Part shown: piece after piece, positions 44,388 through 56,857 of the stretch
Layout of the letters: every line of letters starts with the position of its first letter
How positions within the stretch are numbered: position 1 is the stretch's first letter
Origin: Simmondsia chinensis
Taxonomy: Eukaryota; Streptophyta; Magnoliopsida; Caryophyllales; Simmondsiaceae
Reading direction: 5' to 3'
Length of the DNA: 64,000 nucleotides
Assembly (NCBI GenBank): GCA_018398585.1
Contig: JAGTTD010000014.1
Span: 17,297,387 to 17,361,386, forward strand
Notes under the pieces: generated by a model
What the model saw: the letters and a program-made list of their open reading frames with translations, nothing else
Told to the model about the DNA's origin: nothing
Database searches by the model: none
Program-made: the position numbers and the translations under genes

Positions 44388-44570
44388 TTTTGTCTGCGCG
44401 TTCCAACAAAGGACGGCGTATCAGTGCTCTCACGGTCTGATTGTTTGCCCCGATCTCGCCGCCGTTAGCAAATCTTGGCACGCCCCTGGATCCTTCTTGT
44501 CCCCTCGACGCTTTTTCTGTGGGGGAGCATCATTAATAATTTTTAATATATTTTATAAAAAATAAATAAA
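44388..44570 (-). promoter_or_regulatory. EF-P promoter and 5'UTR region
   Basis: Upstream of the ATG, a GC-rich stretch of about 140 bp is followed by an AT-rich one with TATAAAATAT on the minus strand at 44557-44548, which would place the transcription start near 44520-44528. An RTE fragment begins at 44642, leaving about 250 bp of non-repeat upstream sequence. The TSS is inferred. Confidence 0.5.
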
Positions 44571-44641
44571 TTAAAACATTAAGGAGTTAAAAATTTTAAT
44601 ATATTTTTAAAAAAGAAAAATAAAAAATAAATTAAAATGCA

Positions 44642-45440
44642 ACAACAATAACAACAACAATAATCTCAGTGTCTCAAAAGGCTCCGGTATAAGCAGAGTC
44701 TGAGGGGTAGATATACGCAGCCTTCCCCCTTCCAGGAGCTACCTGAAGGAAGGCTGTTTCCAATGACCCTCAACCTAAGAAGCTTGTCAACAGCATAGAA
44801 GCATGGTAGCCTGGCAGCAAGAGGACAACACATCGTAATAGCAGGGCAAAGCACAAGGCAAGCAATACAAGCAAACTCAAAGCAAGGCAAATGCTAAGCA
44901 AATAATATGCAGATAAAATAACAATTGCAAATAAGCAGATAAGTAGATAGCAAATAGCAAGTAAGCAAGTAGCTAATCAGGAGAGCAAATAACCACATAA
45001 GTGCGCCAAAGAGGAAGTCAACGCCTAGAAGCACTAGTGATAGCACTAATAAGCTGGACTACCTTACTCTAATCCGCTACATCTGCTATCCATATGCTAG
45101 CCTTCCATTAGGCTCTATCTAAGGCTATCTCCCAAATGTTTAGGAGGGTGAGGTCTTGTCGAATCGTCTCCAGCCATCTCTTCTTTGGCTTGCCTCTCCC
45201 TCTCCTGCCTAACGTAGTATGGAGCTGTTCGCATCTCCTGACTAAGGGTGGTGTTCGGTCTCCTCCTAACCTGTTCAAACCACCACAAACGTTACTCCCT
45301 CAATTTATCCTCAATAGAGGCCACGCTCAATTCGCCTCTTATGACGTTGTTCCTGATTCTATCCTTCCTTGTGTGTCCGCACATCCACCGCAGCATTCTT
45401 ATCTCCACCATCTTCATCTTATGTGTGTGTGTGTCTGTGT
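44642..45440 (-). mobile_element. RTE LINE 3' fragment upstream of EF-P
   Basis: The 3' end at the left has CAACAACAATAA repeats then the RTE tail in reverse; the C-terminal RT region matches 18295-19000 at many places (for example CTCCTCCTAACCTGTTCAAACC). It is truncated near 45440 at a GT- and T-rich tract. No duplication was recognised. Confidence 0.75.
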
Positions 45441-45452
45441 TTTTTTTTTTAG

Positions 45453-45520
45453 TTATTAGTGTTTTCTTATTATATTTTAATTAAAAAACTAATTAAAATA
45501 TAATAAGAAAACACTAATAA
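45453..45520. repeat. Perfect 31-bp inverted repeat (hairpin)
   Basis: The arms 45453-45483 and 45490-45520 are exact reverse complements, starting TTATTAGTGTTTTCTTATTA, with a 6-nt loop AAAAAC. It is AT-rich and lies next to the T run at the truncated RTE end. Confidence 0.9.
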
Positions 45521-45724
45521 ATAAAAATATTTTTGGTTCAGAAATCAAATTGTTTAAACTAACAAAAGTTAATTAATTTTGTCTACCTAATTTTATTTAT
45601 TAAAACAACAAAAGTAATTAATCTAAAATTTTCAAAAATTAAATAATGTAAAATTTTAATAAGATTTTTATCATAAAATATAAAATGTGGAAAAAAAAAT
45701 ATTTTATACAAGATTAAAGGATCA

Positions 45725-46932
45725 TTTATATAAGATTCCTTTGTGCCCAATCCAATATCGCCGATTTATATCTATTATGATAGTGAGGTTATGCTTTCAA
45801 ATGCATAAGAGTGATGTGTATAACTAAAAGTCCAGACACATTAGTGTGAGACATAGTTATGTGAAATAACTCATGAAAAATTAAGTGATCACCCTGGACT
45901 TTGAAAATGCATGTCAGAATCTAGCCGATCCCTTAACGAAAAGCCTTACTAGAGATTTGGTCTTAATTACAAATGAAGGGATGGGTAAAACCCATCAATT
46001 TTAATCACCCATGATGGATCCTCAACTCAATGCCTGGTAAAATGCTAAGTCTTATGTTCAATGAGAGGGTTCCATCATCCTTGTGATTGCAGGCACTAAA
46101 AGTAAAATTTCATCTCGGGTGTAGTGCTTGGTAACCTGTGACAAGGGAAAAGGAGATTGAGCGTATGCTCTTAATAGACCCAAGGAAATTATTAAATATC
46201 GTGTTGCAAGAACATGATCAATGGGGTCTACCTAAACGAGTGTGAAGTTTGGCCACTTCAAGTAGTGTTTTAATGACACGGGTTTAACTCTGTTACAGTC
46301 ATGAATGGTACAAGACACAAGGACAAAAATGTGTCAGTCGAAGCTAAGGTGTGTTTAGGGAGTAAGTCTTGTGTGTGGAGACATGTATAGTTAGTCAAAT
46401 GGACTCGTATGGTTCAAAGCATAGTCTACCATTTTGCTTTGATTAATTGTGACGTGTCTTCGCTAAGTGAGGGTTCAATCAGAAGGCACCCTCATTTATG
46501 CAAAAAAATTTCCTTTTATTTGGAGATGGTGTATAATTTGTATGAGAATGTATGCATTTTGAAAATGGTGGGGGATTGTTGGTGTATTTTCAAAATAAAT
46601 TAAAGATGGTTTGGTGTTTTTGGGGTGAGGAGGTGTGTCTCTTTATGAAAGGATGTGTTTTTTTATGAAAAGAGACTTGAAAAACTATAAATACCCCCTC
46701 CATTCTCAAGATTGATATATCGGAAACATGACTTGAAAAATACCATTCTCGCTTTCATTTAAAGCCTCGCTCTTTCGGCCTCTCTACGCTCTTACTCTCA
46801 CTCTGTTTTGGGTTTCATTGTATCTTTGAGACTATTTCGGTATCCATGAAATAAGTCTTAAGGAAAGTGGTTCGCTGTACTCCTTGGGACCGGTGACTGA
46901 ATTTGATACCTGTTTTACGATTTTTCCTAACA
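45725..46932 (+). mobile_element. Copia 3' end with LTR
   Basis: RNase H remains at about 45760-46010 read YYDSEVMLSNA and, near 45905, FENACQNLADPLTKSLTRDL, the copia C-terminus. After a 3'UTR the tract GGTGGGGGA precedes an LTR from TGTTGGTGTATTTTC at 46577 to CCTAACA at 46932. The 5' part of the element is missing. Confidence 0.75.
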
Positions 46933-47196
46933 CCTATATACTTAAAACATAAAATACATGACATTAGAATTTATAAGGTGTCTTTACTTTCCTTAGTTCT
47001 CCTTTGTGTTTGCCTCTCTAGTTTCCTTAGTTCTCTTTTGGTCTCTTTTGTTCTCCTTGCTCTCAATCTCAAGTCGAGAGCCTTAATACGTCTTGAAACT
47101 TTTAGGCCTCAGGTCCCATGTTACATTGCATAACAAAATGCTTACCACACGCTGATCCAGTCGACCACCTTTGTGAAATGGCTTGTTCACTATCCT
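46933..47196. other. Short AT/CT-rich spacer, nothing recognised
   Basis: It lies between the copia LTR end and the target duplication of the family-Z element. It has CT-rich stretches and no supported feature. Confidence 0.5.
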
Positions 47197-47201
47197 AATT
47201 A

Positions 47202-49280
47202 TGTTAGAGCTAGTGTCCAGGGAACCCAATTTATATCAACATTTTTATTAAATGAATAAAAGTTTGTTCATTGTTGTCTATATGTTTACGAGTTTATATG
47301 CATGTGATGTTTATTTTTCAAAGCACGTACTTTGAGATGGATGAAGTCCTTAAATGACATTTGGCATATCTATTTTAGTAGATAATGAGATTATGCCACT
47401 GATAGACTAATAACAGATAAAATGTTGTTTAATATACAATTCAGAGTTAGTTAATAAGTTTGGTCTATATGTCTGCTAAGACTATAATATAACATTTAGA
47501 TAACTTGTCTTGATTATGTAGATGATGATCCGGAATTTTATGTTGGTGTATTACAATGTGATTGTTACACTGAATGCACCACGTGATTTGCTCATCTTTG
47601 CACTACTCTCGAAAGTGAGTAGTTCATATATATATTGTTTATACAATGACTCTAAATTCAGGAAATAGTTTGGGCTTGTGCATAGAATGTTAATTACTTT
47701 GGTGCGCTAAAAGGATCGGGTTATTATGTGTAATCGAGATGTTACACTCGTTGGGAAATTGCATGAAGTGTAGCTGGAAGAGATATTTTGCCAGGAATCT
47801 GCCTAGAATAATGTCCCTTTAGTAGATTCACAAATATTCGAATTGATTTTAGAGATTTTTGCCAGAGCATTCCTTATGTTTGACATTTGGAATTATGCAG
47901 AAGTATTTTTCTGTGTTAGTGTAATATTCGAGAAGGGCGAATTGGGAACTAAGAAGGTAAAGTGAGAAAGAATGACAATAGTACTTGGAGTTATTTTTCT
48001 CATGGACATTTAGTATAGGGGTTAATTATAAATAAACTATCATAGAAAAATTTTTTGAGTCAATATATTTATTAATAGAGTGTAGTAAAACTTATTTAGT
48101 AGAATTAAGTTTTACTAAATAGTAATTAATTATTATCATGAGGTGATAATCAGATTTGACCTATTTGGAACCAGGAATAAATTCTCCCTCAGGTCCCTAC
48201 ACAAGCCTCTAATTTCTGCACCTAAAGAAATCAAGAGAATTCATGATATGAATTATTTATTCAAGAGTTGAATAAATTATTTTTATTAAACCCAAAAATT
48301 AATGACATGAATTTGTGCAAGAAATATAAAAAGTAAAATTATGAAATAAATAAATACAAAAAAATCGCATAGGCCAATCAGCGCGTGACACTGGCACAAG
48401 TGGGTGATCTATTGCCCCCCCCCCCCCCCCCCCCCCCAGTCCAATGCGCTGGGCCGTCTATAAGGGGCTTGATCCACGCCTCATAGCGCGGACTATTAAG
48501 GGGGTGCCACATATGACCCCACAATTTAAAACTATGCAGTTGTTTTATTTGTAATTGTATTTGGATAATTATTTTTGGTGTTCTGACTTCTAAAAAATAC
48601 AATTTTATTTTTAATTTTTATTTTAAATTTTATGATTAAGTTTTTGAGTTTTTATAAATAGGGAAGTTTGGCTCATTAGGGTTTAATAATTCTTGCTCAG
48701 TTTTCCTCCCAATCAATTAGAGAACATATTTAAAACTGTACTTTTTTTTTGTTTGTATTTGTATTTGGATAATTATTTTTGGTGTTTTGACCTATAAAAT
48801 ATATATTTTTTTTAATTTTAAATTTTATGAGTCAATTTCTGAGTTCCTATAGATAGGAAAGTCTGGCTCATTAGGGTTTAATAATTCCTGCTCAATTTTT
48901 TTCCACTTAATTTGAGAATTAAAAATGAGAAATTCTCTCTTCCAATTAATTCTTGAAATTTTTTTTTTGAGAGTTATTTGATTTCATGATGCCCACACGT
49001 TCGATGCCTAAGGGGAAATGCGGAGAAGATCTCGGAGGTATCTTTGGAGCATCTTTATACTTGCGGTCTACAACGAGGTATGAGATTTCTAGACTTATAC
49101 TTAAGTTCGTATTTAATTGTTTTTCATGGGTATGTTATCTACGCTATGCATTGTTATGTCTAATTAGAGTAGAAAACTCGTATGTATTTAAAATTGGGAA
49201 TTTTAAATCATGATTCTGTAGCACTAAATACTATCGTTGTATGTAATTTATTTTTTGAGATTAAAATTGTCCACCCAATA
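47202..49280 (+). mobile_element. 5' LTR of the family-Z copia
   Basis: TGTTAGAGC to CCCAATA. A 23-C run at 48415-48437 makes it longer than the 3' LTR. It contains duplicated promoter-proximal stretches (TTTGTATTTGGATAATTA occurs near 48550 and 48760), consistent with an internal duplication of about 210 bp. Confidence 0.9.
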
Positions 49281-50501
49281 ATTGGTATTAGAGTCGGACT
49301 CTGATTATTCATGATGTGCATGAGGTCATTGATTGGCATAATTGAAAAACTTTGTTTAGATACGAATTTATGATGAGATCATAGAAAAGTATATAGTAAT
49401 CATTGTTGAATATGTTCATGTAATTGTTATATGTTTAATTGATTGTTTAAATTTTTTAAAATTTAATTAAAGTAAATGTATTCATTAATGTTTACTTTGT
49501 TTTTGGTTTTTTTTTTGTGAAAATAGGATTTTCAAGACTAGTTAAATTCTTCATGTAATTATCTAATTAGATTTGATAACTTATTTTATATAATAAGATT
49601 ATAGTCAATTAAAATACGAAAAATTTATTTTAATAAAAAAGATATGGTGACACCGCTGATATCGCATCAACATGTGTCAGCTGACGTCACATAATTAAAA
49701 GTGTTTTTTTTAAATTTTTTTAGAATGAGATTCTAAAAGGAACTATGTAAAATCGATACTTTTTTTAAAAGAGTTTAGAAATATAATTAAGTATTATATT
49801 GACTGAAATTGGTATTATTAAAAGAGTTTTGATGATATATTTGATTTGGGTAATATAAAGAGTTCTAATTAGATTAGGTTAGTTATTTTAATTAATGTAT
49901 TCATGTGAAATTAATTAGGTTATGAGATAAACTAAAGTAATTAAAATCCAGTAATTTGTTTTAAAAAAAAAATCAAGTGGGAGCGAGATTCAAAGATTAA
50001 AAACTCATGTCTCTATTACCGGTCTAACAGTGTAGTGGGTTTACATTACTTCCCAAGGAGGACGTTGATCTATAGAATACACGATTAGACTTCTGTTAGG
50101 ATGAACTGAAGTGCAAGTAAACTAATGTGGCCACGCCAACGCGGAGTATTTTGTGACTTTGTATGAATGTTCAAGTAATGGTTTACACCTAACTCAAATA
50201 GTATGTTAGCCTCCCCGAGGAGCTATGTTGCACTATTTTAGGGACTACGAACAAAATGGTAAATCAATGTTTGGTAAAGAGTTTACAAGAAAATACAATA
50301 ATAGAGAAACGTTCTCAACCGAGCTATGCTTGTTGCGGCCTTGCCGATGGGGAGTAATGGGTGGGTAGTTTGGATCATCATTGTTCTATTATGATTGGTG
50401 TAGTGGATTCCTAATTAATAATAATTGCTAGTTTTAAATAAATAGCGTCATAGTTAGATGCATAACTCGTATCGTTTAATTTACATCTTTTCAGTGTAAT
50501 C
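49281..50501 (+). other. Untranslated leader of the family-Z copia
   Basis: It starts with the primer binding site and contains no supported ORF. It is AT-rich apart from a short stretch near 49980-50350. Confidence 0.6.
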
Positions 50502-52490
50502 ATGACGACTGGTGGTGCATTGCTTTCCATACTGAAGGGTAACCTGCTTATTGGACTGATTTACCCTAATTGGAAAATGTACCTAGATATTGTACTAATC
50601 CACGAGGGACATAATTTTGTGTTAACCGAACCTTGTTCTCCTGTGCTTGGTAATAATGCCATCACTACTGTCAAGGGATGTTATGACCGCTGGATTAAGT
50701 CCAATGATCTAACTATGTGTTATATCTTGGCTTTCATGTCTAACATAATCAAGCATCAGATGCTTGAGATGAAGACAACATCTTAAGAAGATGTTCAGTG
50801 GGCAAGATAGAGCAGCACGACAGGAGCTTATGAGCAAGCTCATGTTTATGAAAATGCCTAACAAAAGTGTAGTTTAGGAACATATTTTAAAAATGATGGC
50901 TTATCTAAATGAACTGGAATTCCTTGGTGCTAAGATTGTTGATTAGTCTCAGCAGGACATGATACTTAGCTTCTTGGCAGAGTCCTTTACTCAGTTCAGA
51001 CTTAACTGTGAAATGAATAATAAGGATTATTCATTGCCTGTATTTATGAAGAAGTTGCAAGTAGCTGAGGAGGTAACGAGGGCTAAGAGGATTGTCCACT
51101 TAACCCAAGCACCCGGATGGAGAACATAAAATCATCAAAAGAAAATATGGAAAGAAAAACAAGGGCAAAGCTACTAGTGTAGCCGCTAAGCCAATGAAGA
51201 AGAAGCCATCAAAAGGAAGTGTTTCTTTTGTGGGAAGGATGGTCATTGGAAGAGGAACTGCTGAGTACTTGGCTAATGCTTCTGTGAAGGCGAAGAAACC
51301 ATTGGGACAAGGTATGGAGATATCTTATCTAATTGAGTCATTTGTAGTTAAGAGTCTACCAGGTTCCTAGTGTGTGGACTTAAGTTCAATTGACCATGTC
51401 TGCAATATGTTACAAGGACTCAAGCTGAGTAGGAAGTTGCATGATGGAGAGCTGCACCTAATCGTAGGAAAAGGGAGGTGAGTTTTAGTTTTAGGAGTGG
51501 GACACATTAGCTTAGTGTTTAGGAGCAGAGTTTCAATTTTAAAGGACTGTCTTTATGTACCTACATTGCGCTTGAATTTGATTTCTATGTCACGATTAGT
51601 TGATGATGGATATTCAGTTCATTTTGGAACTAATTTTGTCATTAAGCATAATAAATTGTTTATTTGCAATGGTACTGTTGTGTATGGCTTGTTTATTTTG
51701 ATGCTTGATCAAAACTCTATTGAATGCATGTTTGAATCTAACACTAGTAGACTAAGTGTACCTCTTAAAAGGAAAAGTCGTGAAATAGATAATGCCTTCG
51801 AATGGCACCAACACCTTGGTCATATTAATTATAGCAGGATCCAAAGACTAGTGAATGAAGGATTAATGGAGTCTTTAGATTTGAAGTCCTTGCCAGTTTG
51901 CAAATCATGCATAGAAGAAAAGATGCCTAAAACTTTCTTTAAGAGTAAAGGCAACAGAGTTGATGACTTGTTTGAGCTGGTTCATATAGATGTGTGCAGA
52001 CCAATGACTGTTCAGGCGAGAGGAGGATATGAGTATTTTACCACCTTTACTAATGATTGCTCTTGGTATGGGTATGTTTACTTGATAAGACATAAGTCTG
52101 ACTCTTTTTAAAAGTTCAAGGAGTTCAAGGCTAAAGTAGAGAACTAGAAGGGTAAACATATCAAATAACTTCGATCTAATCAAGGTGGTGAGTACCTTTC
52201 AGAAGAGTTTCTAGATTTCCTAAATGCAAGTGGGATTAAATCTCAGCTTTTTGCACCAGGTACACCACAACAGAATGGCATTGTAGAAAGGAGACATAGG
52301 ATGTTATTAGAGATGGTAAGGTCCATGATGTATCATGCTACTTTACCTATATCTTTTTGTAGTTATGCCTTGGAAACAACATCATATGTTCTTAATTTGG
52401 TTCCTAAGACACTTATGGAGTTGTGGACTAGTGCAAGCCTAGTATAGGATATCTTCGTATTAGCGCAAATGTCGGATTTTTGGAGGAGGG
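50502..52490 (+). pseudogene. Copia gag, protease and integrase remnant (family Z)
   Basis: Gag opens MTTGGALLSILKGN at 50502. An intact CCHC knuckle KCFFCGKDGHWKRNC lies at 51217-51261. The protease site has decayed to CVDLSSIDHVCN (near 51380). Pre-integrase reads WHQHLGHINYSRIQRL with CKSCIEEKM. Integrase shows HIDVCRPMT, then SNQGGEYL where Asp is expected in place of Asn, and PQQNGIVERRHRMLLEM with its Glu. Several in-frame stops and shifts are present. Confidence 0.85.
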
Positions 52491-54086
52491 TTTTCTGATG
52501 GACTACAAAAGTAAGAGTCAAATAATGTTGGAGGAATTAAAGGATGTTGATGCTATTTCTAGACAATTTGATTGGCCTCAAGATCGAGTAGGTATTTGGG
52601 ATACACTTGCGGTTTGTTCTGAGACAGTTCGAAGTACAAGGGAGCCTCAGTGCAGTGGGAGGATTGTCAGGTAACCTGAGAGGTACTTGTCTGGAGCCTT
52701 TATGGTGGAGCAAGATGATGCATCAGATCCTCTTAGTTATGATGCGGCACTCGAGGATAAGGATGCTGTTAGCTTTCAAATCCAAATTAAGAGCTAAACT
52801 AATAAAAGAGAGCAAAGATGAGGAAAGAAGTGAATTAGAGATGAGGAGTAGAGAAAGAGATGAGAAGTAAAGAGAATTTCCAAAAGGAAATCTGAATGTT
52901 ATTGAATGAATTTTATATCTCTCTCTGCTTTCTCATCTCCTTTCCCTTCTTTCTCATCTAAACTCTAAACTCTCTTCTCATCTCATACTCTCACTATCCC
53001 AACCAAGGTTATGGATCAAGAGCAATCTTGAAACCTTAACAATTGGTATCAGAGCCTTGATTTGGCTTCCGAATCAAGCTCTAAATTAGAAAAATTACAA
53101 AATCTAATTGATTGTGCTGCAATTAAGCAATAAAAATAGTTGTGATACAGATTTAGTTCAGTTTTATGTGATCGAGAATTCAGTTCTGAATTCTGATCTT
53201 AAAGAGTTGTGAACTGCAATACTAACCTGCAGGTCCCTGGGAGTTGCTTCGGTTGGGATTAAAATTGATCGAATTACATTGAAGAAAGTTCAATTGGTTA
53301 GTATTTGTTGATTATGTTCAACATCAAAGCTGATTCAGATTGAATTCAATAGGATTGATCAAGCATTGGCTGCTGAAGTTAAGTGCTGAAGCAAAGCAGT
53401 AGTCGTTGAAGTTTGAGTGCTGAGCTTAATTGTTCTTGATCAATTATTCATTTGATCAGTCGGAGAAGAAGTTAAAAGTGAGCTATTTAATCCACATTAC
53501 ACTTGATCATCATCAGGAGATCAGAAACAAGCTAATTTGAGGTTTATTCAGATTTTATAATTCAGAAATTGAGGTTGAGGTAATCGTTTTCTGAACTACA
53601 AGTTACATACTTGATCCGAATCTGCTTTTGTTGTTAAATTGTGATGAAATTGTGTTGATAAGCATAGAAGTGGTGAGAATTCATCAGAATCTGCGTTTGA
53701 TTCTTCAGAATTATATGTTATTGAGTTGAGATTTGCTTAGACGAAAATCTGACATCGAACTAAGCACCGTAAGTGAAAAATCTGACTTCGTCCTTGAAGA
53801 TTGTGGCGAATCGTGTGTTTAAATCATCGCTACAGGCAAGAATTGAACCTATTACAGATTCTTATTCTGAATTATTCAAGAAAGTATCGCAGTTAGGGTC
53901 TGCTCGAACTCTCTGTGTGTAAAAATCTGCATGTTAGGGTTTGTAATCAGTGACGAATGTCGAACTGATAGCACGGGATTGTTTGTGCGAACGAAGGAGT
54001 ATAATTTCTTTAAACAATCATCAGTTGAAGTGATTCGAATCGAATTTTGTTTCCCTGCGAACTGAGCCGTCCAGATCGAAGCTTGG

Positions 54087-54761
54087 TTGTTCATTGTCAA
54101 TATGGCTAGTGTGGCTGATGTCATCTCTTCTCTATCAGAGTTTAGAGAGCTTGTGAAGCAAACACAGCAGGAATTGAAACAAGATCTCAAGGAGATTTGG
54201 CAGGAAATTAAGGATCGTCAGTTTGCAAATAGCAATCGAGATTGTGTTGGTGTTCTTAATGCAAATGAGTTTCCGAAGCTAGTGGATAGCGTTAGACAAC
54301 AAGTGTTCAATGTTGAGCAAAAACAAAAAGTGGAATATGTTGCCGTTGGAGATGAACTCGACCATGATAATGCCGAAATTGATGAACACAGGTTAGAGGA
54401 ATCTGAGTTTGAGCAAGTTGATCATTATGAAGACTCTTTGCTAGAGTTAGAGTATTTTGAAGATGACGAGCTACAGCATGACATGCTCCCGGAATGGGAA
54501 TACGATTTTCATGTCATGGGAATGATAAAGAATACAAAGAGTAAAGTGAAGAGGAATCATCTTAACGACGCATTGAAATATTTTTGGGGTAAAAAGAAGA
54601 TTACAAAGCCGAAATTAAAGCGTGAGGTTTTGTGTCAGCCTAAGGAGCTTCTGAATTCGCAAGAACAGTACAATGGACAATCTGTGGTTCCCTTAATTAG
54701 CCCAATTCAATTATGGGACATTTGGATGATCCATAAGAAGAAGTTAGGCAACAAGAACTAA
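54087..54761 (+). pseudogene. Unknown ORF 1 of the nested element, possibly gag-like
   Basis: ATG opens MASVADVISSLSEFRELVKQ, and residues 8-45 look like a coiled coil rich in Gln, Lys and Glu. An acidic stretch follows (residues about 85-145) and then a basic one (KNTKSKVKRNHLND, KKKITKPKLKREV). I recognise no domain. The coil-start layout resembles Gag N-termini of gypsy elements, but no zinc knuckle or capsid motif is visible. The reading appears to continue in another frame from about 54735. Confidence 0.5.
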
Positions 54762-56791
54762 CTCAAGATCCTGATTTTGTCGATGTATATGCTAGTATAC
54801 CAGGGTCGGGTGCAGCTGAATTTCTGAATTCAACTGGGGAAGTTGATGTTACTGCTGTAGTAACAATGGAAGCACCACAAAATGTGTTAAGCACTTCGCC
54901 AAGGCATCTTGATACTCGAGATCAGCAATTGCTTGGTGCTGGTAATAATGTAGTTGATGCAAAACAAGGTTCACGGAATGGAGAAATGGTGTGTTCAAAT
55001 ACACATTCATATGACGAGTTGCTTCCTGATCCGGGAGAAGATTCTCAAGACCGTATGAAGCCGAAAAGAGTTGATTTTCTGCTGAAAAGAATTACTCAAG
55101 CTGTGAGAGTGCGTTTCAAGGTTCAACGAAGGAGAAGCATGGTGTTTATACAAGCAATTGATTTGTTGAAGGTGTGTAAATTCAGTAAAGCACTGAAACA
55201 GATTCCGGTTTAGACCAAAATCAGTACAATCGATGCTTTAGCTAATGTAATTGATGTTGGAAGTCCCTTTGATCCGGGGAAGGTAGATCATGATTGTAAC
55301 AAGCTGAAACATGAGGCCGAGTTGGAGGAAGGGTTCAAGAAAACTGCTAAAATCAGTTTTCGAGTCCAATTTAGGCCAAGTCTGATTTCTGGAAGGATTT
55401 TTAACATGTTAGAAGTTCACAAGTGGGGTTCTGATATGAAAATTGGATTTGTTCAGCCAAGATCCATTAGTATTTAAGGTCTTTGGGTTATTTTTGATAG
55501 TGGAAGACCCCCTGAGGCCTTGGTGGAATCTGATAGCTGCAATTGTTCTGGTATGGCTGTGCTGGACAGTGATGTGGCAAGTATGTTGAGCTCCAAATTC
55601 AGATTGTGCATTAATCAAGCTATGGGCAGAGAACAAGCTCCATTATTGCAACCAAAATTGAGTCCTCTTGAAGTTTTGGGGCTTGGTGGTTGGGTTGATT
55701 TTGGGATAAGAAAGCTCTTAGCTGGAAATTCAGAACTATGGTAGTATTGGATCACATTATAGAATTGTGGCTCTTTGGTGATCTAGTGTGGTTGTTCTGA
55801 ATGGAAAAATCATATGCACAAGCTTCAATATCTTCTCAATGTTTGGATGGAGAAGATCAATGCAACATCAAGGATTACTCCAGCTGAAATTGGAGTGAAT
55901 ATCAACAAGCATAATACATCAAGTGGTAGTGGCAGTATATACATCAGTAGCAGAGTCAGGAATGGATCAGTCCTTGCTGCTGAATTATGCACATCTGCTT
56001 TGATGTACCATTGGCTTTAAGGGCTGGTGTACTTTGCAAGAATACTTGTGCTTTTTGTTAGGAGATCTATGTTCGTTCATTTAATAAGAAAAGGGGTTCA
56101 AAACAAGCTTAGATTACAGGGTTCCTTGAACCAACATTGCTGCAGAATATCACTTATATACAAGGAGCAAATTGAGAAACAAGCAGGAGCTGATGTTTCG
56201 GTAGACAATCTGGTAGGGGTATACTGCAAATTGTTGGGAGTGAGTTCTGCTATAGTGATAGTACAAATGGTGACTTTGTTTCCTTGGAGAGTGATTGATA
56301 CTTTTGGAAACTTAGCTTGGTGGAGTGAAGTTACAAGCTTACAAGTCAACATTCCAATTGTTCTTGAAATTGAGTTGGAATGTGGCAGTGGGAAGCATTG
56401 TGCTAAGTGCTCTTTGGGCACTGTCTTCACGTTTTGGCAAGTTAAGAAAGTGGAAGTATACATTGATGTTAGCAAGGATCAAAGCCAATCTTGTGTCCTA
56501 GAAGTGACTGATTCAGTGATTGATTTCAATACGCTTAACATCAGGAAAACAACTCTTCACATCATGAAAGTGTGTGAGCTATGGGAGCTGAGGAAGTTAG
56601 CTGCAGTTCATGGGGCTAAGCTGCTTCAATCGAAGTTTGGGGTTCACTTAGGCAGATCCAGTGAACCTACTCACCGCAGCAACCAAGACAAGAAGTCCAT
56701 CTGCAAGATATTTGAAGTTGGAAGGTTGAATTTGGAACTGGAATCTGTGAAATGTTGTTCTGCTGGAGGTATCACACCACAAGCTGAATAA
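54735..56791 (+). pseudogene. Unknown ORF 2 of the nested element, one frame with several stops
   Basis: Five open stretches (54866-55213, 55520-55744, 55814-56020, 56027-56791 and the segments between) all lie in the same frame, interrupted only by stop codons (for example at 55211, 55477, 55742 and 56018). That indicates a single ancestral ORF of about 680 codons that decayed by point mutation. Readable parts include FVDVYASIPGSGAAEFL, KISFRVQFRPSLISGRIF and LEVLGLGGWVDFGIRKLL. I recognise no known domain. Confidence 0.55.
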
Positions 56792-56857
56792 GGTCCAGGT
56801 CTGGAAGCTGGAAAAGGGGATCAATCGGTTATCATTTCGAGCCTTGATGCAGCATTT

